This document shows positions 15,296 through 23,124 of a stretch of DNA of 25,256 nucleotides, in pieces; within the stretch, counting starts at the first letter, position 1; each line of letters begins with the position of its first letter. Below the pieces are notes generated by a model, which saw only the letters and a program-made list of their open reading frames with translations, was not told where the DNA came from and ran no database searches. Origin of the DNA: CAZJPD01 sp964547795 (GTDB lineage Bacteria > Pseudomonadota > Alphaproteobacteria > Rickettsiales > Midichloriaceae); contig CAZJPD010000013.1 of NCBI GenBank assembly GCA_964547795.1, positions 1 to 25,256 of the forward strand. The letters run 5' to 3'. The translations under genes were made by a program, and so were the position numbers.

Positions 15296-16695
15296 CATCT
15301 TTATTTTCAACACTTGTACCTAAACCTTTAGCTGATGAAGTAAGACCATCAGAATTTGGAGATGTCTTCGGTCAGAAAGAGCTTTTTCAAAACAACTCTT
15401 CAATATTACGAGCACTTAATGCAAATTGCATTCCAAATATCATTTTATGGGGTACTGCTGGTTGTGGTAAAACAACCATAGTTCGCATTTTAATCAAAAA
15501 AGGTGGTTATTATTCTGAGTCTATATCTGCAGTTACAAACAGTACTGCTGATATAAGAAAGATATTTGGAGATGCAGAAAAGAGGTTAGAGGCTGGTACG
15601 AAGACTATTGTGCTTGTTGATGAAATACATCATTTTAATAAAGCTTTGCAGGATATTTTTTTGCCATACTTAGAAAATGGTACAATTACATTAATTGGAG
15701 CGACAACAGAAAATCCTTCTTTTGAACTATCAAATGCTTTGTTATCCAGATGTAAGGTTGTAACTCTAAATACCTTATCGATAACAGCATTAGACAAAAT
15801 ACTTGCTAGGGCTGAAAAGATTAAAGGGAAAAAGCTAAATATTACAAATGATGCAAGAGAAGTATTGTGCAGATTAGCAGAAGATGATGGTAGGTATCTA
15901 CTGAATATGTCCGAAGAGTTGTTTACCTATAACAACACTTCACCCCTAAATACCAGAGAACTCACCTCTTTCTTACAAAGGAAAGCAACCCTATATGATA
16001 AATCAAAAGAGATGCATTATAGCCTAATAAGTGCATTACATAAATCCCTCAGAGGCTCTGATTGTCAAGCAGCGTTATATTGGTTATGTCGTATATTTAT
16101 TGGAGGAGAAAATCCTTTGTTCGTTATTAGGCGACTGATAAGGTTTGCTACTGAAGATGTGGGTCTTGCTGATCCAGAAGCATTAACACATGCACTAAAT
16201 GCAAAAAGGGCATATGAATTTTTGGGCTCTCCTGAGGGAGAATTAGCTATTGTACAAGCTGTATTATATCTTGCGAACGTGCACCCTAAGTCTAATGCTG
16301 GATATGTTGCTTACAATAAAGCATTGCATGAGGCAAAAGAAAGTAATTCTGCATTTCCTCCAAAACATATACTTAATGCTCCTACAAAACTGATGAAAGA
16401 TTTAGAATATGGTAAGGGATATATATATGATCATGATGCCTCTAGCCAATTCTCTGGTCAAAACTATTTTCCAAAAGGATTGGAGAATACTATCTACTAT
16501 CAATCTCTTGAAAAGGGTTTTGAGAGAGAAATTAAGAAGAGAATGTTATATTGGGAAAAATTAAAAGCAGAAAAAAGTGATAACGTAGAGAATGTAAAGA
16601 AAGACATATGTGAAGTTGTACTGTCTTTTACAAAAGATCAGGCTTTTTTCAGGATCGGTTTGCAAAGTATAAGTGTAGAGTATATGTACTGTTAA
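15292..16695 (+). CDS. rarA: Replication-associated recombination protein A (RarA/MgsA AAA+ ATPase)
   Basis: Starting at GTG 15292 the protein has 467 aa and begins MTSLFSTLVPKPLADEVRP, as in the family. The Walker A is WGTAGCGKTT (~53-62, usually GPPGTGKTT), Walker B is VLVDEIHHFNKALQD (~107-121), and the sensor region is IGATTENPSFELSNALLSRC. The C-terminal clamp-loader-like tetramerisation part has EDVGLADPEAL, AIVQAVLYLANVHPKSNA and GYIYDHDASSQF. RarA is an ATPase that acts at stalled forks. A TTG at 15259 would add 11 residues that do not resemble the family, so GTG is preferred. About 35 residues past the normal end (after MLYWEKLKAEK) are unusual and may come from loss of the original stop. 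Confidence 0.9.
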   Translation: MTSLFSTLVPKPLADEVRPSEFGDVFGQKELFQNNSSILRALNANCIPNIILWGTAGCGKTTIVRILIKKGGYYSESISAVTNSTADIRKIFGDAEKRLEAGTKTIVLVDEIHHFNKALQDIFLPYLENGTITLIGATTENPSFELSNALLSRCKVVTLNTLSITALDKILARAEKIKGKKLNITNDAREVLCRLAEDDGRYLLNMSEELFTYNNTSPLNTRELTSFLQRKATLYDKSKEMHYSLISALHKSLRGSDCQAALYWLCRIFIGGENPLFVIRRLIRFATEDVGLADPEALTHALNAKRAYEFLGSPEGELAIVQAVLYLANVHPKSNAGYVAYNKALHEAKESNSAFPPKHILNAPTKLMKDLEYGKGYIYDHDASSQFSGQNYFPKGLENTIYYQSLEKGFEREIKKRMLYWEKLKAEKSDNVENVKKDICEVVLSFTKDQAFFRIGLQSISVEYMYC

Positions 16696-16890
16696 ATTAT
16701 AAAGTTTGATAATGGCAGGGGCAATGAAGCAAGGAATCTTGTTAAACAGCATTGTAATGATAAGAATTTAACTGAAGGTTTATTAAATGACTAAAATAAG
16801 GGGCATGTATAGTTTATATTTGAAGCGCCCCCAAAGCGTCCCCATTTATTTTAATTTTCCTTGTCAATCTTCTATATCCTGCTTAAAAAG
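16696..16890. other. Gene-free stretch between rarA and tRNA-Lys
   Basis: This region is 195 bases long. A weak GGGGC/GCCCC pairing (16800-16804 with 16827-16831) around a 22-base loop could help end transcription between the convergent rarA and tRNA units. No promoter, integrase fragment or conserved peptide was recognised. Confidence 0.4.
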
Positions 16891-16966
16891 TGGTGATCCC
16901 GACAGGATTCGAACCTATGACCTACTGATTAAAAGTCAGTTGCTCTACCAACTGAGCTACGGGACC
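16891..16966 (-). tRNA. tRNA-Lys (anticodon UUU)
   Basis: The 76-base gene folds as a standard cloverleaf on the minus strand. The acceptor stem GGTCCCG pairs with CGGGATC (one G-U), the D arm contains GCTCAGTTGGTAGAGC, the anticodon stem-loop is ACTGA-CTTTTAA-TCAGT with anticodon TTT at 16931-16933, and the T arm contains GGTTCGAATCC. The terminal CCA is encoded (16891-16893). It lies 63 bases downstream of ndk on the same strand. Confidence 0.97.
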
Positions 16967-16982
16967 TCCAATTACCATTGAG

Positions 16983-17009
16983 GTTATAACATACTGCTCA
17001 TGCTATAAC
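16983..17009. other. Hairpin between ndk and tRNA-Lys
   Basis: Read on the minus strand, GTTATAGCAT pairs with ATGTTATAAC (10 bp, one G-U) around a 7-base loop. It lies just after ndk and before the tRNA. On the plus strand an AAAATCTTTTTT run follows. It may end transcription or mark a processing site ahead of the tRNA. Confidence 0.4.
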
Positions 17010-17029
17010 AAAATCTTTTTTGTACATTA

Positions 17030-17446
17030 TCATCCCATTATTTCTGTTTCGCTAAAGAAAAAAGCTATTTCTTTCTTAGCATTATCAAGTGAATCAGAGC
17101 CATGTATAGAATTAGCTTCAATATTTTCCGCAAATTCCTTCCTAATCGTCCCCTCTTTAGCCTCACTTGGATTAGTTGCTCCCATTATTTCCCTATTTTT
17201 CATCACTGCATTTTCTCCTTCTAATATCTGAACAACAACAGGATCAGATATCATATAGTTTACCAGGCTATCAAAAAATGGTTTATCCTTATGTATATCG
17301 TAAAATGCCTTAGCTTGCTCCTCAGTCATCTGTACTCTCTTTTGTGCAATAATCCTCAGCCCAGATTCTTCAAACTTTGTGTTGATTCTTCCAGTTAAAT
17401 TTCTTCTAGTTGCATCTGGTTTTATAATACTTAGTGTCCTTTCCAT
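17030..17446 (-). CDS. ndk: Nucleoside diphosphate kinase
   Basis: The 138-residue protein has the usual bacterial Ndk length. It begins ERTLSIIKPDATRRNL, with the nucleotide-binding Lys in SIIKPDA. NREIMGATNPSEAKEGTIRKEFA follows, then the active-site motif NSIHGSDS with the phosphohistidine at H115. Ndk moves the terminal phosphate from ATP to other nucleoside diphosphates through that His, balancing NTP pools. ATG 17446 is the family-standard start. A 17-bp perfect palindrome lies 40 bases upstream and could be an operator. Downstream on the same strand are a hairpin and tRNA-Lys. Confidence 0.97.
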   Translation of the reverse strand: MERTLSIIKPDATRRNLTGRINTKFEESGLRIIAQKRVQMTEEQAKAFYDIHKDKPFFDSLVNYMISDPVVVQILEGENAVMKNREIMGATNPSEAKEGTIRKEFAENIEANSIHGSDSLDNAKKEIAFFFSETEIMG

Positions 17447-17485
17447 AGTTTTATATTGTTATTAACATATCATTTATTGGGGTAT

Positions 17486-17502
17486 ATTGTAATATTTACA
17501 AT
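17486..17502. promoter_or_regulatory. Perfect palindrome upstream of ndk
   Basis: ATTGTAA-TAT-TTACAAT is a perfect 7-bp inverted repeat with a 3-base centre, 40 bases ahead of the ndk ATG and 18 bases past the lipoprotein stop. Its symmetry suits a dimeric repressor. AT-richness makes chance formation possible. Confidence 0.35.
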
Positions 17503-17520
17503 TCTGAACAAAGTCCAATT

Positions 17521-17691
17521 TTAAACTAATTTGTTTCCTAAAGGGGTTCTCTTTATACATGGTTCAACTCCATTAGCATGTTCTTTTTTGCGTGATGCAC
17601 AAGGACTTTTTATATCATATACAGACGGGTCTTGTGGTTTGCAACCCACTAAAACAAACAGAAAGCAAAAAATACATAATATTTTAGCCAT
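17521..17691 (-). CDS. Small lipoprotein, resembling rickettsial DUF2706
   Basis: This 56-aa gene starts at ATG 17691 (ATG 17697 would add two residues). MAKILCIFCFLFVLVGC is a lipoprotein signal peptide with lipobox LVGC and lipidated C17. The mature part is only 39 residues and carries YDIKSPC and EPCIKR, two Cys that could form a disulfide. The IKSPC...PCI+R pattern recalls, from memory, the short Rickettsiales-only DUF2706 family. It begins 7-13 bases after the fabI stop on the same strand, so it is probably co-transcribed with fabI. Function unknown. Confidence 0.75.
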   Translation of the reverse strand: MAKILCIFCFLFVLVGCKPQDPSVYDIKSPCASRKKEHANGVEPCIKRTPLGNKLV

Positions 17692-17703
17692 ATACATACC
17701 TAA

Positions 17704-18492
17704 CTATTTATCAAAAATTCTTGGAGAACCTATAATATTATATCCAGAATCCACATGCATAATTTCTCCTGTTACACCTGATGATAAATCACTTATCAAG
17801 TACATTGCAGCATTACCTACCTCATCAATGGTTACATTCCTCTTAAGTGGAGAGTTTTTTTCACTAAACTTTAACATGCTTCGAAACTCCCAAATACCAG
17901 AAGCAGCTAGTGTCCTTATAGGACCAGCGGAAATTGTATTTACTCTAATACCTAACTCTCCCAAATCAGCAGCCATGTATCTAACGCTTGATTCTAAAGC
18001 AGCTTTTGCTACACCCATTACATTGTAATTTGGTATAACCTTTTCAGCTCCATAATAGGTTAAGGTCAATATACTTCCACCTGAATTTAAAATTTCTGCA
18101 GCTTTTTTTGCAACATACACAAGAGAGTAGCAAGATACATCAAGCGTATTTAAAAAATTGCTCTTTGATGTATCGATATATCTCCCTCTGAGTTCATTTT
18201 TATCTGAAAACGCAATTGCATGTACTAGAAAATCAATTTTTCCATACTGATCCTTGAGGATTTTAAATGCTTCATCAACTGACTCTTGTTTTGTGATGTC
18301 GCATTCTATCAATGGACCTGAGTTCAACTTATCAGCTAAAGGCTTTACTCTTTTCTCAAAAATTTCACTTTGATAAGTTATTGCAAATTTTGCTCCATGT
18401 TCACAGCAAGCTTTCGCTATACCCCAAGCAATAGAGCCATCATTTGCAAGTCCCATTATTATTCCGACTTTTCCAGACAAAAGTTGCTTCAT
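17704..18492 (-). CDS. fabI: Enoyl-[acyl-carrier-protein] reductase (NADH)
   Basis: The 262-residue protein is a classic FabI, which reduces enoyl-ACP in the last step of each fatty-acid elongation round. The N-terminal nucleotide-binding segment is GIIMGLANDGSIAWGIA. ECDITKQESV and LVHAIAFSDKNELRGRY follow, and the catalytic Tyr/Lys pair is Y156 and K163 in IPNYNVMGVAKAALE, with Y146 nearby. ISAGPIRTLAASGI is the substrate loop, and the C-terminus GEIMHVDSGYNIIG is standard. ATG 18492 is only 19 bases after the 17 kDa antigen stop, and the small lipoprotein follows within 13 bases, so the three look like one transcription unit. Intact FabI implies a working type II fatty-acid pathway. Confidence 0.97.
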   Translation of the reverse strand: MKQLLSGKVGIIMGLANDGSIAWGIAKACCEHGAKFAITYQSEIFEKRVKPLADKLNSGPLIECDITKQESVDEAFKILKDQYGKIDFLVHAIAFSDKNELRGRYIDTSKSNFLNTLDVSCYSLVYVAKKAAEILNSGGSILTLTYYGAEKVIPNYNVMGVAKAALESSVRYMAADLGELGIRVNTISAGPIRTLAASGIWEFRSMLKFSEKNSPLKRNVTIDEVGNAAMYLISDLSSGVTGEIMHVDSGYNIIGSPRIFDK

Positions 18493-18511
18493 GATTTCTT
18501 TGTGTTTTTAA

Positions 18512-18988
18512 TTATTTTATTATTTCCCAAGAACCATCAGACCTCCTACAGGCTGTACCAAATCCTTCTTCAGTTTTGTTACCAATTTTGATCGTTTGGG
18601 TATACTCCCTGCAATTTTCTCCTTTATGGTTTACAAAAATCTGTGTAGGTGTTATATGTCCTGATGCTCGGGAATCGGGATTTTTCCAAGACGATGCACT
18701 TCCTACTTTATTATACTCAAGAGCAGTAAATTGTGCATTTTTTTGCAACTCCAGATCTCTTTCATCCATCAACTTACCTAATGCACTTCCTGCTAACGAA
18801 CCAAGTATTGCTCCTGTAGCAATTGCCACACTTTTCCCAGAACCCTTTCCTACAGTAGAACCAATCAACGCTCCTGCTAATCCTCCCCCAACTGCCCCTA
18901 CATTTGATCTACTAACTTTACCATTCTCACATGCAATACACCCAAAAAGCAAAGACAAAACAGAAATACAAAGTATAAATTTCCTCAT
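18512..18988 (-). CDS. 17 kDa surface antigen-type outer membrane lipoprotein
   Basis: The 158-aa protein begins with a lipoprotein signal peptide (MRKFILCISVLSLLFGC, probable lipidated C17). A glycine-zipper region (~30-68) has GAVGGGLAGALIGSTVGKG and GAILGSLAGSALG, able to form a paired membrane helix. LMDERDLELQ is followed by a C-terminal domain with SASSWKNPDSRASGHITPTQ, NCREYTQTIKIGNKTEEGFGTACR and DGSWEI. This order (glycine zipper, MD..D, W.NP.SG..G...P, CREY, G..G.AC+..DG.W) is that of the rickettsial 17 kDa common antigen and its alphaproteobacterial relatives. It is expected in the outer membrane. It leads the minus-strand cluster with fabI and is divergent from ppsR, with a shared 110-base upstream region. 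Confidence 0.92.
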   Translation of the reverse strand: MRKFILCISVLSLLFGCIACENGKVSRSNVGAVGGGLAGALIGSTVGKGSGKSVAIATGAILGSLAGSALGKLMDERDLELQKNAQFTALEYNKVGSASSWKNPDSRASGHITPTQIFVNHKGENCREYTQTIKIGNKTEEGFGTACRRSDGSWEIIK

Positions 18989-19098
18989 TCTATCATACTC
19001 ACTAACTCTAAGTATTCAAAAATAATAATCCTAATATATTGAAATGCAAGCTTTTATCACTAAATTATAAATATTATGAGGCATATTAATACGCTAAA

Positions 19099-19932
19099 GT
19101 GCATCCACCTGACTTAAATTTATATATGGTATCAGATTCTTCAGGAGAGACGGTAATAGCAGTGTCCAAGGCGGTAATATCGCAATTTGAAAATCTTCAT
19201 GTAAAAGAATATATGTGGTCATTAGTAAGAGCAAAAACGCAAATTGATGGGCTTATTGAAGATATAAAGAAAAATCCAGGAATAGTGGTATATACCATTA
19301 TTAATATAGAATTAAGGCAATACCTGAAATTAAAATGCAGGGAAATGGGTGTGCCATGTATATCACCAATAGCAAAGATTATTTCTGAAATCTCTAATTA
19401 TTGTGGCATTTTAACATCGAAAAAAAACCCTGATAAGGAAATTTTTGCTGATATGACTTATTTTAAAAAGATAGAAGCAGTAAACTTCACAATAAGTCAT
19501 GATGATGGACAACAAAATAAAAATTTCAATAAGGCTGATATTTTAATTACGGGGGTATCCAGGACATCTAAATCTCCTACTTCATTATATTTGGCACAGA
19601 GAGGATACAAAGTCGCAAATTGGCCAATTATAAAAAGTGTGGAGTATGACTTTTCCAAATTTAATCACCCTTTAATAGTAGGTTTAACTATTAGCATTGA
19701 TAGACTGATCCAAATCAGACATTCTAGGCTAATCTCTAAGGATGTAAGGAAACATAATAACGAGTATACGGATGCTTTAAGTGTTGAGGATGAACTAAAA
19801 TATGCAAATAAAATTTTGAGGCAGCATAACATTCCTGTAATTGATGTAACATCCAAAGCCATTGAAGAAATATCTGCTGAAATTATTAACTTATATTTCA
19901 CAAAAAAAGGTGAACATTTAGTGAATTTATAA
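19099..19932 (+). CDS. ppsR: PEP synthase / pyruvate,phosphate dikinase regulatory protein (kinase/pyrophosphorylase)
   Basis: The 277-aa product belongs to the DUF299 family, bifunctional enzymes that switch PPDK or PEP synthase by ADP-dependent phosphorylation of a Thr and Pi-dependent removal. LYMVSDSSGETVIAVSKAV is the family N-terminus. The P-loop-like GVSRTSKSPTSLYLAQRGYKVANWPI (~152-177) is the most diagnostic segment, and LISKDVRKHNNEYTD followed by IPVIDVTSKAIEEISAEI ends it. GTG 19099 was chosen because a TAA closes the frame 12 bases upstream and homologues start just before LYMVSDS; ATG 19126 is too far in. No Shine-Dalgarno is evident. Its presence implies a PPDK elsewhere in the genome. 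Confidence 0.93.
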   Translation: MHPPDLNLYMVSDSSGETVIAVSKAVISQFENLHVKEYMWSLVRAKTQIDGLIEDIKKNPGIVVYTIINIELRQYLKLKCREMGVPCISPIAKIISEISNYCGILTSKKNPDKEIFADMTYFKKIEAVNFTISHDDGQQNKNFNKADILITGVSRTSKSPTSLYLAQRGYKVANWPIIKSVEYDFSKFNHPLIVGLTISIDRLIQIRHSRLISKDVRKHNNEYTDALSVEDELKYANKILRQHNIPVIDVTSKAIEEISAEIINLYFTKKGEHLVNL

Positions 19933-20030
19933 TGAACAATAAATTTTAGTGATAAAAGTTTTAGAGTGTGATACTAGTGTATGGTGCAGTTTGGTTTTAT
20001 TTTGCTTAGTGAAAAATATGTTTTTGTGAT

Positions 20031-20039
20031 TGTTATAAT
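20031..20039 (+). promoter_or_regulatory. Extended -10 promoter for ftsH
   Basis: TGTTATAAT is a perfect extended -10 (TGnTATAAT), 17 bases before the ftsH ATG. No good -35 is found at 16-18 bases, as is usual for extended -10 promoters. The 5' leader would be about ten bases, matching the lack of a ribosome-binding site. Confidence 0.55.
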
Positions 20040-20056
20040 TAAGTCTTTATAAATTT

Positions 20057-21970
20057 ATGAAAAAGTTTAAAAACAAATTAAGTATCAATACAGTTAGATG
20101 GATACTTATTACTCTCCTTATAATTGTTGTATATAACTTTGTTGATATTGGAGGTGGAAGTAAGAAACTTGGTTTTTCAGATTTTTTAGACAGAGTCTCT
20201 AATGGAGAAGTGCAAGAAGTAGGCATTAAGGGTAACAATATTGATGGTGTATTTTTCAATGGGGGTTCATTTACTACCCTGATTCCAGGAACTTATCCCC
20301 GGGTAATAGATGATTTAAGAAATCATAATGTAAGAATAAATATTCTACCGCTTGAATCACCTTTGGGAAGTATAATAGGAATGCTTTTTTATTTATTTCC
20401 TACTATTTTAATAATAGGGTTTTGGATTTATGCCATGAGGAATATGCAGGGGGGAGGTAAGGCTATGAGCTTTGGTAGGTCTAAAGCAAAACTAATGGAG
20501 GGAAAAGGTAAAAAGATAACGTTCAGCAATGTTGCAGGTGTGAATGAAGCTAAGGAAGAGTTGCAAGAGGTGGTGGATTTTCTTAAAGACCCATCAAAAT
20601 TTAGTAAATTAGGTGGTAAAATTCCAAAAGGTTGCTTGTTAATTGGTTTGCCAGGTACAGGAAAAACATTACTTGCTAAGGCAACAGCTGGAGAGGCAGG
20701 AGTTCCCTTTTTTACTATTTCTGGATCGGATTTTGTAGAAATGTTCGTTGGAATTGGGGCAAGTAGAGTCAGAGATATGTTTGCACAGGCTAAGAAGTAT
20801 TCTCCATGTATAGTTTTCATCGACGAAATTGATGCAGTTGGTCGTCATAGAGGGACAGGACTAGGTAGTGGTAATGATGAACGTGAACAAACCCTGAATC
20901 AATTATTAGTTGAAATGGATGGTTTTGTTGATAATCAGGGTATTATAGTAGTTGCTGCTACGAACAGACCAGACGTACTCGATCCAGCACTTCTAAGACC
21001 CGGGAGGTTTGATAGGCAAATTACTGTCCCCATCCCTGATGTTAAGGGAAGAGATGAAATTTTACAGGTACACATAAAGCAAGTAACCACAGCACCTAAT
21101 GTAGATACCAAGATTATTGCCCGTGGTACACCAGGATTTTCTGGTGCAGATCTTGCTAATTTAGTCAATGAATCTGCTCTCCTGGCTGCACGGTTAAACA
21201 AAAATGTCGTAATGATGGAGGAACTAGAACATGCTAAGGATAAAGTGATGATGGGAGTAGAAAGAAGATCGATGGTGATGTCAGAAGAGGAAAAGAAAAT
21301 AACAGCCTATCATGAAGGAGGACATGCCTTAGTTGCTCTATATATGCCTGAATCTGATCCCATTCACAAGGCTACTATAATGCCTAGGGGTGGGGCTCTA
21401 GGTATGGTTATGCAACTACCTGAAAATGATAAGCACTCTCGCAGTAAACGTTATCTTGAAACTCAATTAGCGATTTGTATGGGAGGAAGAGTTGCTGAAG
21501 AAGTAATGTTTGGTAAGGAAAAAATTACTACAGGGGCATCTCAGGATATTAAGGTAGCCACTAATATAGCAAGAAACATGGTGACAAAGTGGGGATTAAG
21601 TGAAAAAATAGGACCTATTGTGGTTGGCGAGGATAAGGAAGAAATATTTTTAGGATACAGTATGGGAAAAGAAAGCAATATATCTAATCAACTTGCAGAA
21701 CATGTTGATAATGAAATCAATAGATTGCTAAAAGAAGCATATACCAATGCCAAGGGTATCATAACAAAAAACAAGAAGAAATTGTATATTTTAGGGGAGG
21801 CACTCATTCAGTATGAAACTTTAAGCGGAGAGGAAATTAAAGATTTAATTGCAGGAAAGGAAATACGTATAGAATCTACAGAATCCACTAAGGATAAGAA
21901 TACTCGTGCTTCATCTGTTCCTAATAGTAAAGTTGTTGATAATTCTTCACCTATACCAATCAAGGTTTAA
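20057..21970 (+). CDS. ftsH: ATP-dependent zinc metalloprotease FtsH
   Basis: The 637-residue protein is a complete FtsH, the membrane-bound AAA+ hexamer that degrades misassembled membrane proteins and short-lived regulators. Two membrane segments (~14-28, ~104-127) flank a short periplasmic domain (KLGFSDFLDRV...). The AAA+ module has Walker A GLPGTGKT (197-204), Walker B VFIDEID (253-259), pore loop MFVGIG (229-234) and the SRH RPDVLDPALLRPGRFDRQ. The protease has the zinc motif HEGGH (419-423; HEAGH in many others) with the third ligand expected in the TTGASQDIKVAT region. Walker A has Leu where Pro is nearly universal. The C-terminal tail after KEIRIEST is variable, as usual. The gene holds a G6 tract (20449-20454) yet is intact. 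Confidence 0.97.
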   Translation: MKKFKNKLSINTVRWILITLLIIVVYNFVDIGGGSKKLGFSDFLDRVSNGEVQEVGIKGNNIDGVFFNGGSFTTLIPGTYPRVIDDLRNHNVRINILPLESPLGSIIGMLFYLFPTILIIGFWIYAMRNMQGGGKAMSFGRSKAKLMEGKGKKITFSNVAGVNEAKEELQEVVDFLKDPSKFSKLGGKIPKGCLLIGLPGTGKTLLAKATAGEAGVPFFTISGSDFVEMFVGIGASRVRDMFAQAKKYSPCIVFIDEIDAVGRHRGTGLGSGNDEREQTLNQLLVEMDGFVDNQGIIVVAATNRPDVLDPALLRPGRFDRQITVPIPDVKGRDEILQVHIKQVTTAPNVDTKIIARGTPGFSGADLANLVNESALLAARLNKNVVMMEELEHAKDKVMMGVERRSMVMSEEEKKITAYHEGGHALVALYMPESDPIHKATIMPRGGALGMVMQLPENDKHSRSKRYLETQLAICMGGRVAEEVMFGKEKITTGASQDIKVATNIARNMVTKWGLSEKIGPIVVGEDKEEIFLGYSMGKESNISNQLAEHVDNEINRLLKEAYTNAKGIITKNKKKLYILGEALIQYETLSGEEIKDLIAGKEIRIESTESTKDKNTRASSVPNSKVVDNSSPIPIKV

Positions 21971-22032
21971 TCTTACGAATCACTGTGGCTTATTTCACTA
22001 AGGTTGCAACGTTTAATTAGCAATACCAATCT

Positions 22033-22175
22033 GGGAGTGTTCACTAAAGATAGATAAAATATAATTTTAGTATGTGCATTAAGGTTTGTTTGACAAAATC
22101 TTTTTAAAGAGCACTCAAACCCTCCAATAATCCTAAGATAGAAATAGGAAACATCTACCTTTAATGAACACCCCC
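22033..22175. repeat. MITE-like inverted repeat between ftsH and rpsL
   Basis: GGGAGTGTTCACTAAAGATAG (22033-22053) matches the reverse complement of 22155-22175 at 18 of 21 positions, enclosing about 100 bases without a gene. AATCT occurs directly before the left arm (22028-22032) and two bases after the right arm (22178-22182), a possible target duplication. Inside are small CTTT/AAAG and CCTA/TAGG pairings. It may be a miniature transposable element or a structured untranslated region. Confidence 0.4.
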
Positions 22176-22196
22176 TTAATCTTGTGTAAAAACCTC

Positions 22197-22225
22197 TTGA
22201 CTAGATAGCAAGATATAAATATCAT
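22197..22225 (+). promoter_or_regulatory. Sigma70-type promoter of the str operon
   Basis: TTGACT (22197-22202) and TATCAT (22220-22225) each match consensus at five of six positions and are separated by the ideal 17 bases. Transcription would start near 22232, about 36 bases ahead of rpsL. No other good promoter was found in the 297-base gap after ftsH. Confidence 0.6.
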
Positions 22226-22267
22226 CTCTATCCAATGTCATTTTTTTAACATAGCTTAATTTTTATA

Positions 22268-22645
22268 ATGCCAACTATTAGTCAATTGGTTAGAAGACCG
22301 AGAAAAGATAAAAGAGTGAAAAATAAAGTACCAGCCCTGCAGGGATGCTCTCAAAAAAGAGGTGTTTGTGCTAGAGTGTACACTACCACACCAAAAAAGC
22401 CAAACTCAGCCATGAGGAAGGTTGCAAGGGTTAAGCTTACTAATGGATATGAGGTAACAAGTTATATCCCAGGTGAAGGACACAACTTGCAGGAACATTC
22501 TGTAATATTAATCAGAGGTGGTAGAGTAAAAGATTTGCCAGGAGTAAGATATCATACAGTTAGAGGGGCTTTAGATACTCAAGGGGTGCAAGATAGAAAG
22601 AAGTGTAGATCAAAATACGGAACTAAGAAACCTAAAGGTAAGTAG
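22268..22645 (+). CDS. rpsL: 30S ribosomal protein uS12
   Basis: The 125-aa product is nearly universal uS12: PTISQLVRRPR, VPALQGCSQKRGVCARVYTTTPKKPNSAMRKVARV, YIPGEGHNLQEHSVILIRGGRVKDLPGVRYHTVRG and the basic tail. The two lysines linked to streptomycin response (in TPKKPNS and RVKDLPG) are the wild-type residues. uS12 lies at the decoding centre. ATG 22268 is the standard start; there is no strong Shine-Dalgarno. It is the first gene of the str operon, with rpsG three bases after its stop. Confidence 0.98.
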   Translation: MPTISQLVRRPRKDKRVKNKVPALQGCSQKRGVCARVYTTTPKKPNSAMRKVARVKLTNGYEVTSYIPGEGHNLQEHSVILIRGGRVKDLPGVRYHTVRGALDTQGVQDRKKCRSKYGTKKPKGK

Positions 22646-22648
22646 AAT

Positions 22649-23122
22649 ATGTCAAGACGCAGAGCTGCAGAAAAAAAAGATATAGTGGCTGATGCACAGT
22701 ATGGTAGTATTATAATTGCTAAGTTAATAAATTACGTTATGTCTAAAGGGAAAAAGTCACAGGCAGAAGGAATAGTATATGGTGCAATTGGTAATCTTGC
22801 AAAAAAAAATAAAAAGGATCCGGTTGAATCCTTTGAGGAGATTGTTGAAAATTTAAAACCTCTGGTTGAAGTCAGATCAAGAAGAGTTGGCGGAGCTACA
22901 TATCAAGTACCTATTGAAGTCAGGCCAAGTAGAGCTTTATCATCCGCTTTAAAGTGGTTAGCTAGTGCTGCAAGAAGTAGAAAAGGAGAGAAGACGATGA
23001 TTGATAAGTTATCTGCTGAGTTAGCTGATGCCTATAACAAAAAGGGAGCAGCATATAAGAAAAAAGAAGATACACATAAGGTGGCAGAAGCTAATAAGGC
23101 ATTTTCTCACTACAGGTGGTAG
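22649..23122 (+). CDS. rpsG: 30S ribosomal protein uS7
   Basis: The 157-residue uS7 nucleates assembly of the 30S head. It begins SRRRAAEKKDIVADAQYGS; the core is LINYVMSKGKKSQAEGIVYGA, then ENLKPLVEVRSRRVGGATYQVPIEVRPSRALSSALKWL and the C-terminal AFSHYRW. AAAGGTAAG just before the rpsL stop can serve as its ribosome-binding site. It holds A8 and A9 tracts (near 22671 and 22801) with the frame intact, a useful contrast to the accessory genes. Confidence 0.98.
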   Translation: MSRRRAAEKKDIVADAQYGSIIIAKLINYVMSKGKKSQAEGIVYGAIGNLAKKNKKDPVESFEEIVENLKPLVEVRSRRVGGATYQVPIEVRPSRALSSALKWLASAARSRKGEKTMIDKLSAELADAYNKKGAAYKKKEDTHKVAEANKAFSHYRW

Positions 23123-23124
23123 AT

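Noticed and set aside
16891..16966. tRNA-Lys as a prophage or island attachment site
   Set aside because: No integrase and no repeat of the tRNA 3' end was seen nearby.
16787..16981. Open frame of 64 codons containing a DRIRTYDLLIKSQLLYQLSYG-like peptide
   Set aside because: It is the antisense of tRNA-Lys, a well-known spurious protein pattern over tRNA genes.
17531..18028. Plus-strand frame of 165 codons
   Set aside because: It is a shadow opposite fabI and the small lipoprotein, both of which have clear motifs.
22090..22095. TTGACA as a -35 box for the str operon
   Set aside because: No -10-like hexamer at 16-18 bases; the 22197-22225 pair is much better.
23116..23124. GTG start for fusA overlapping rpsG
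   Set aside because: ATG 23125 has a properly spaced AGGTGG and the family-like N-terminus.
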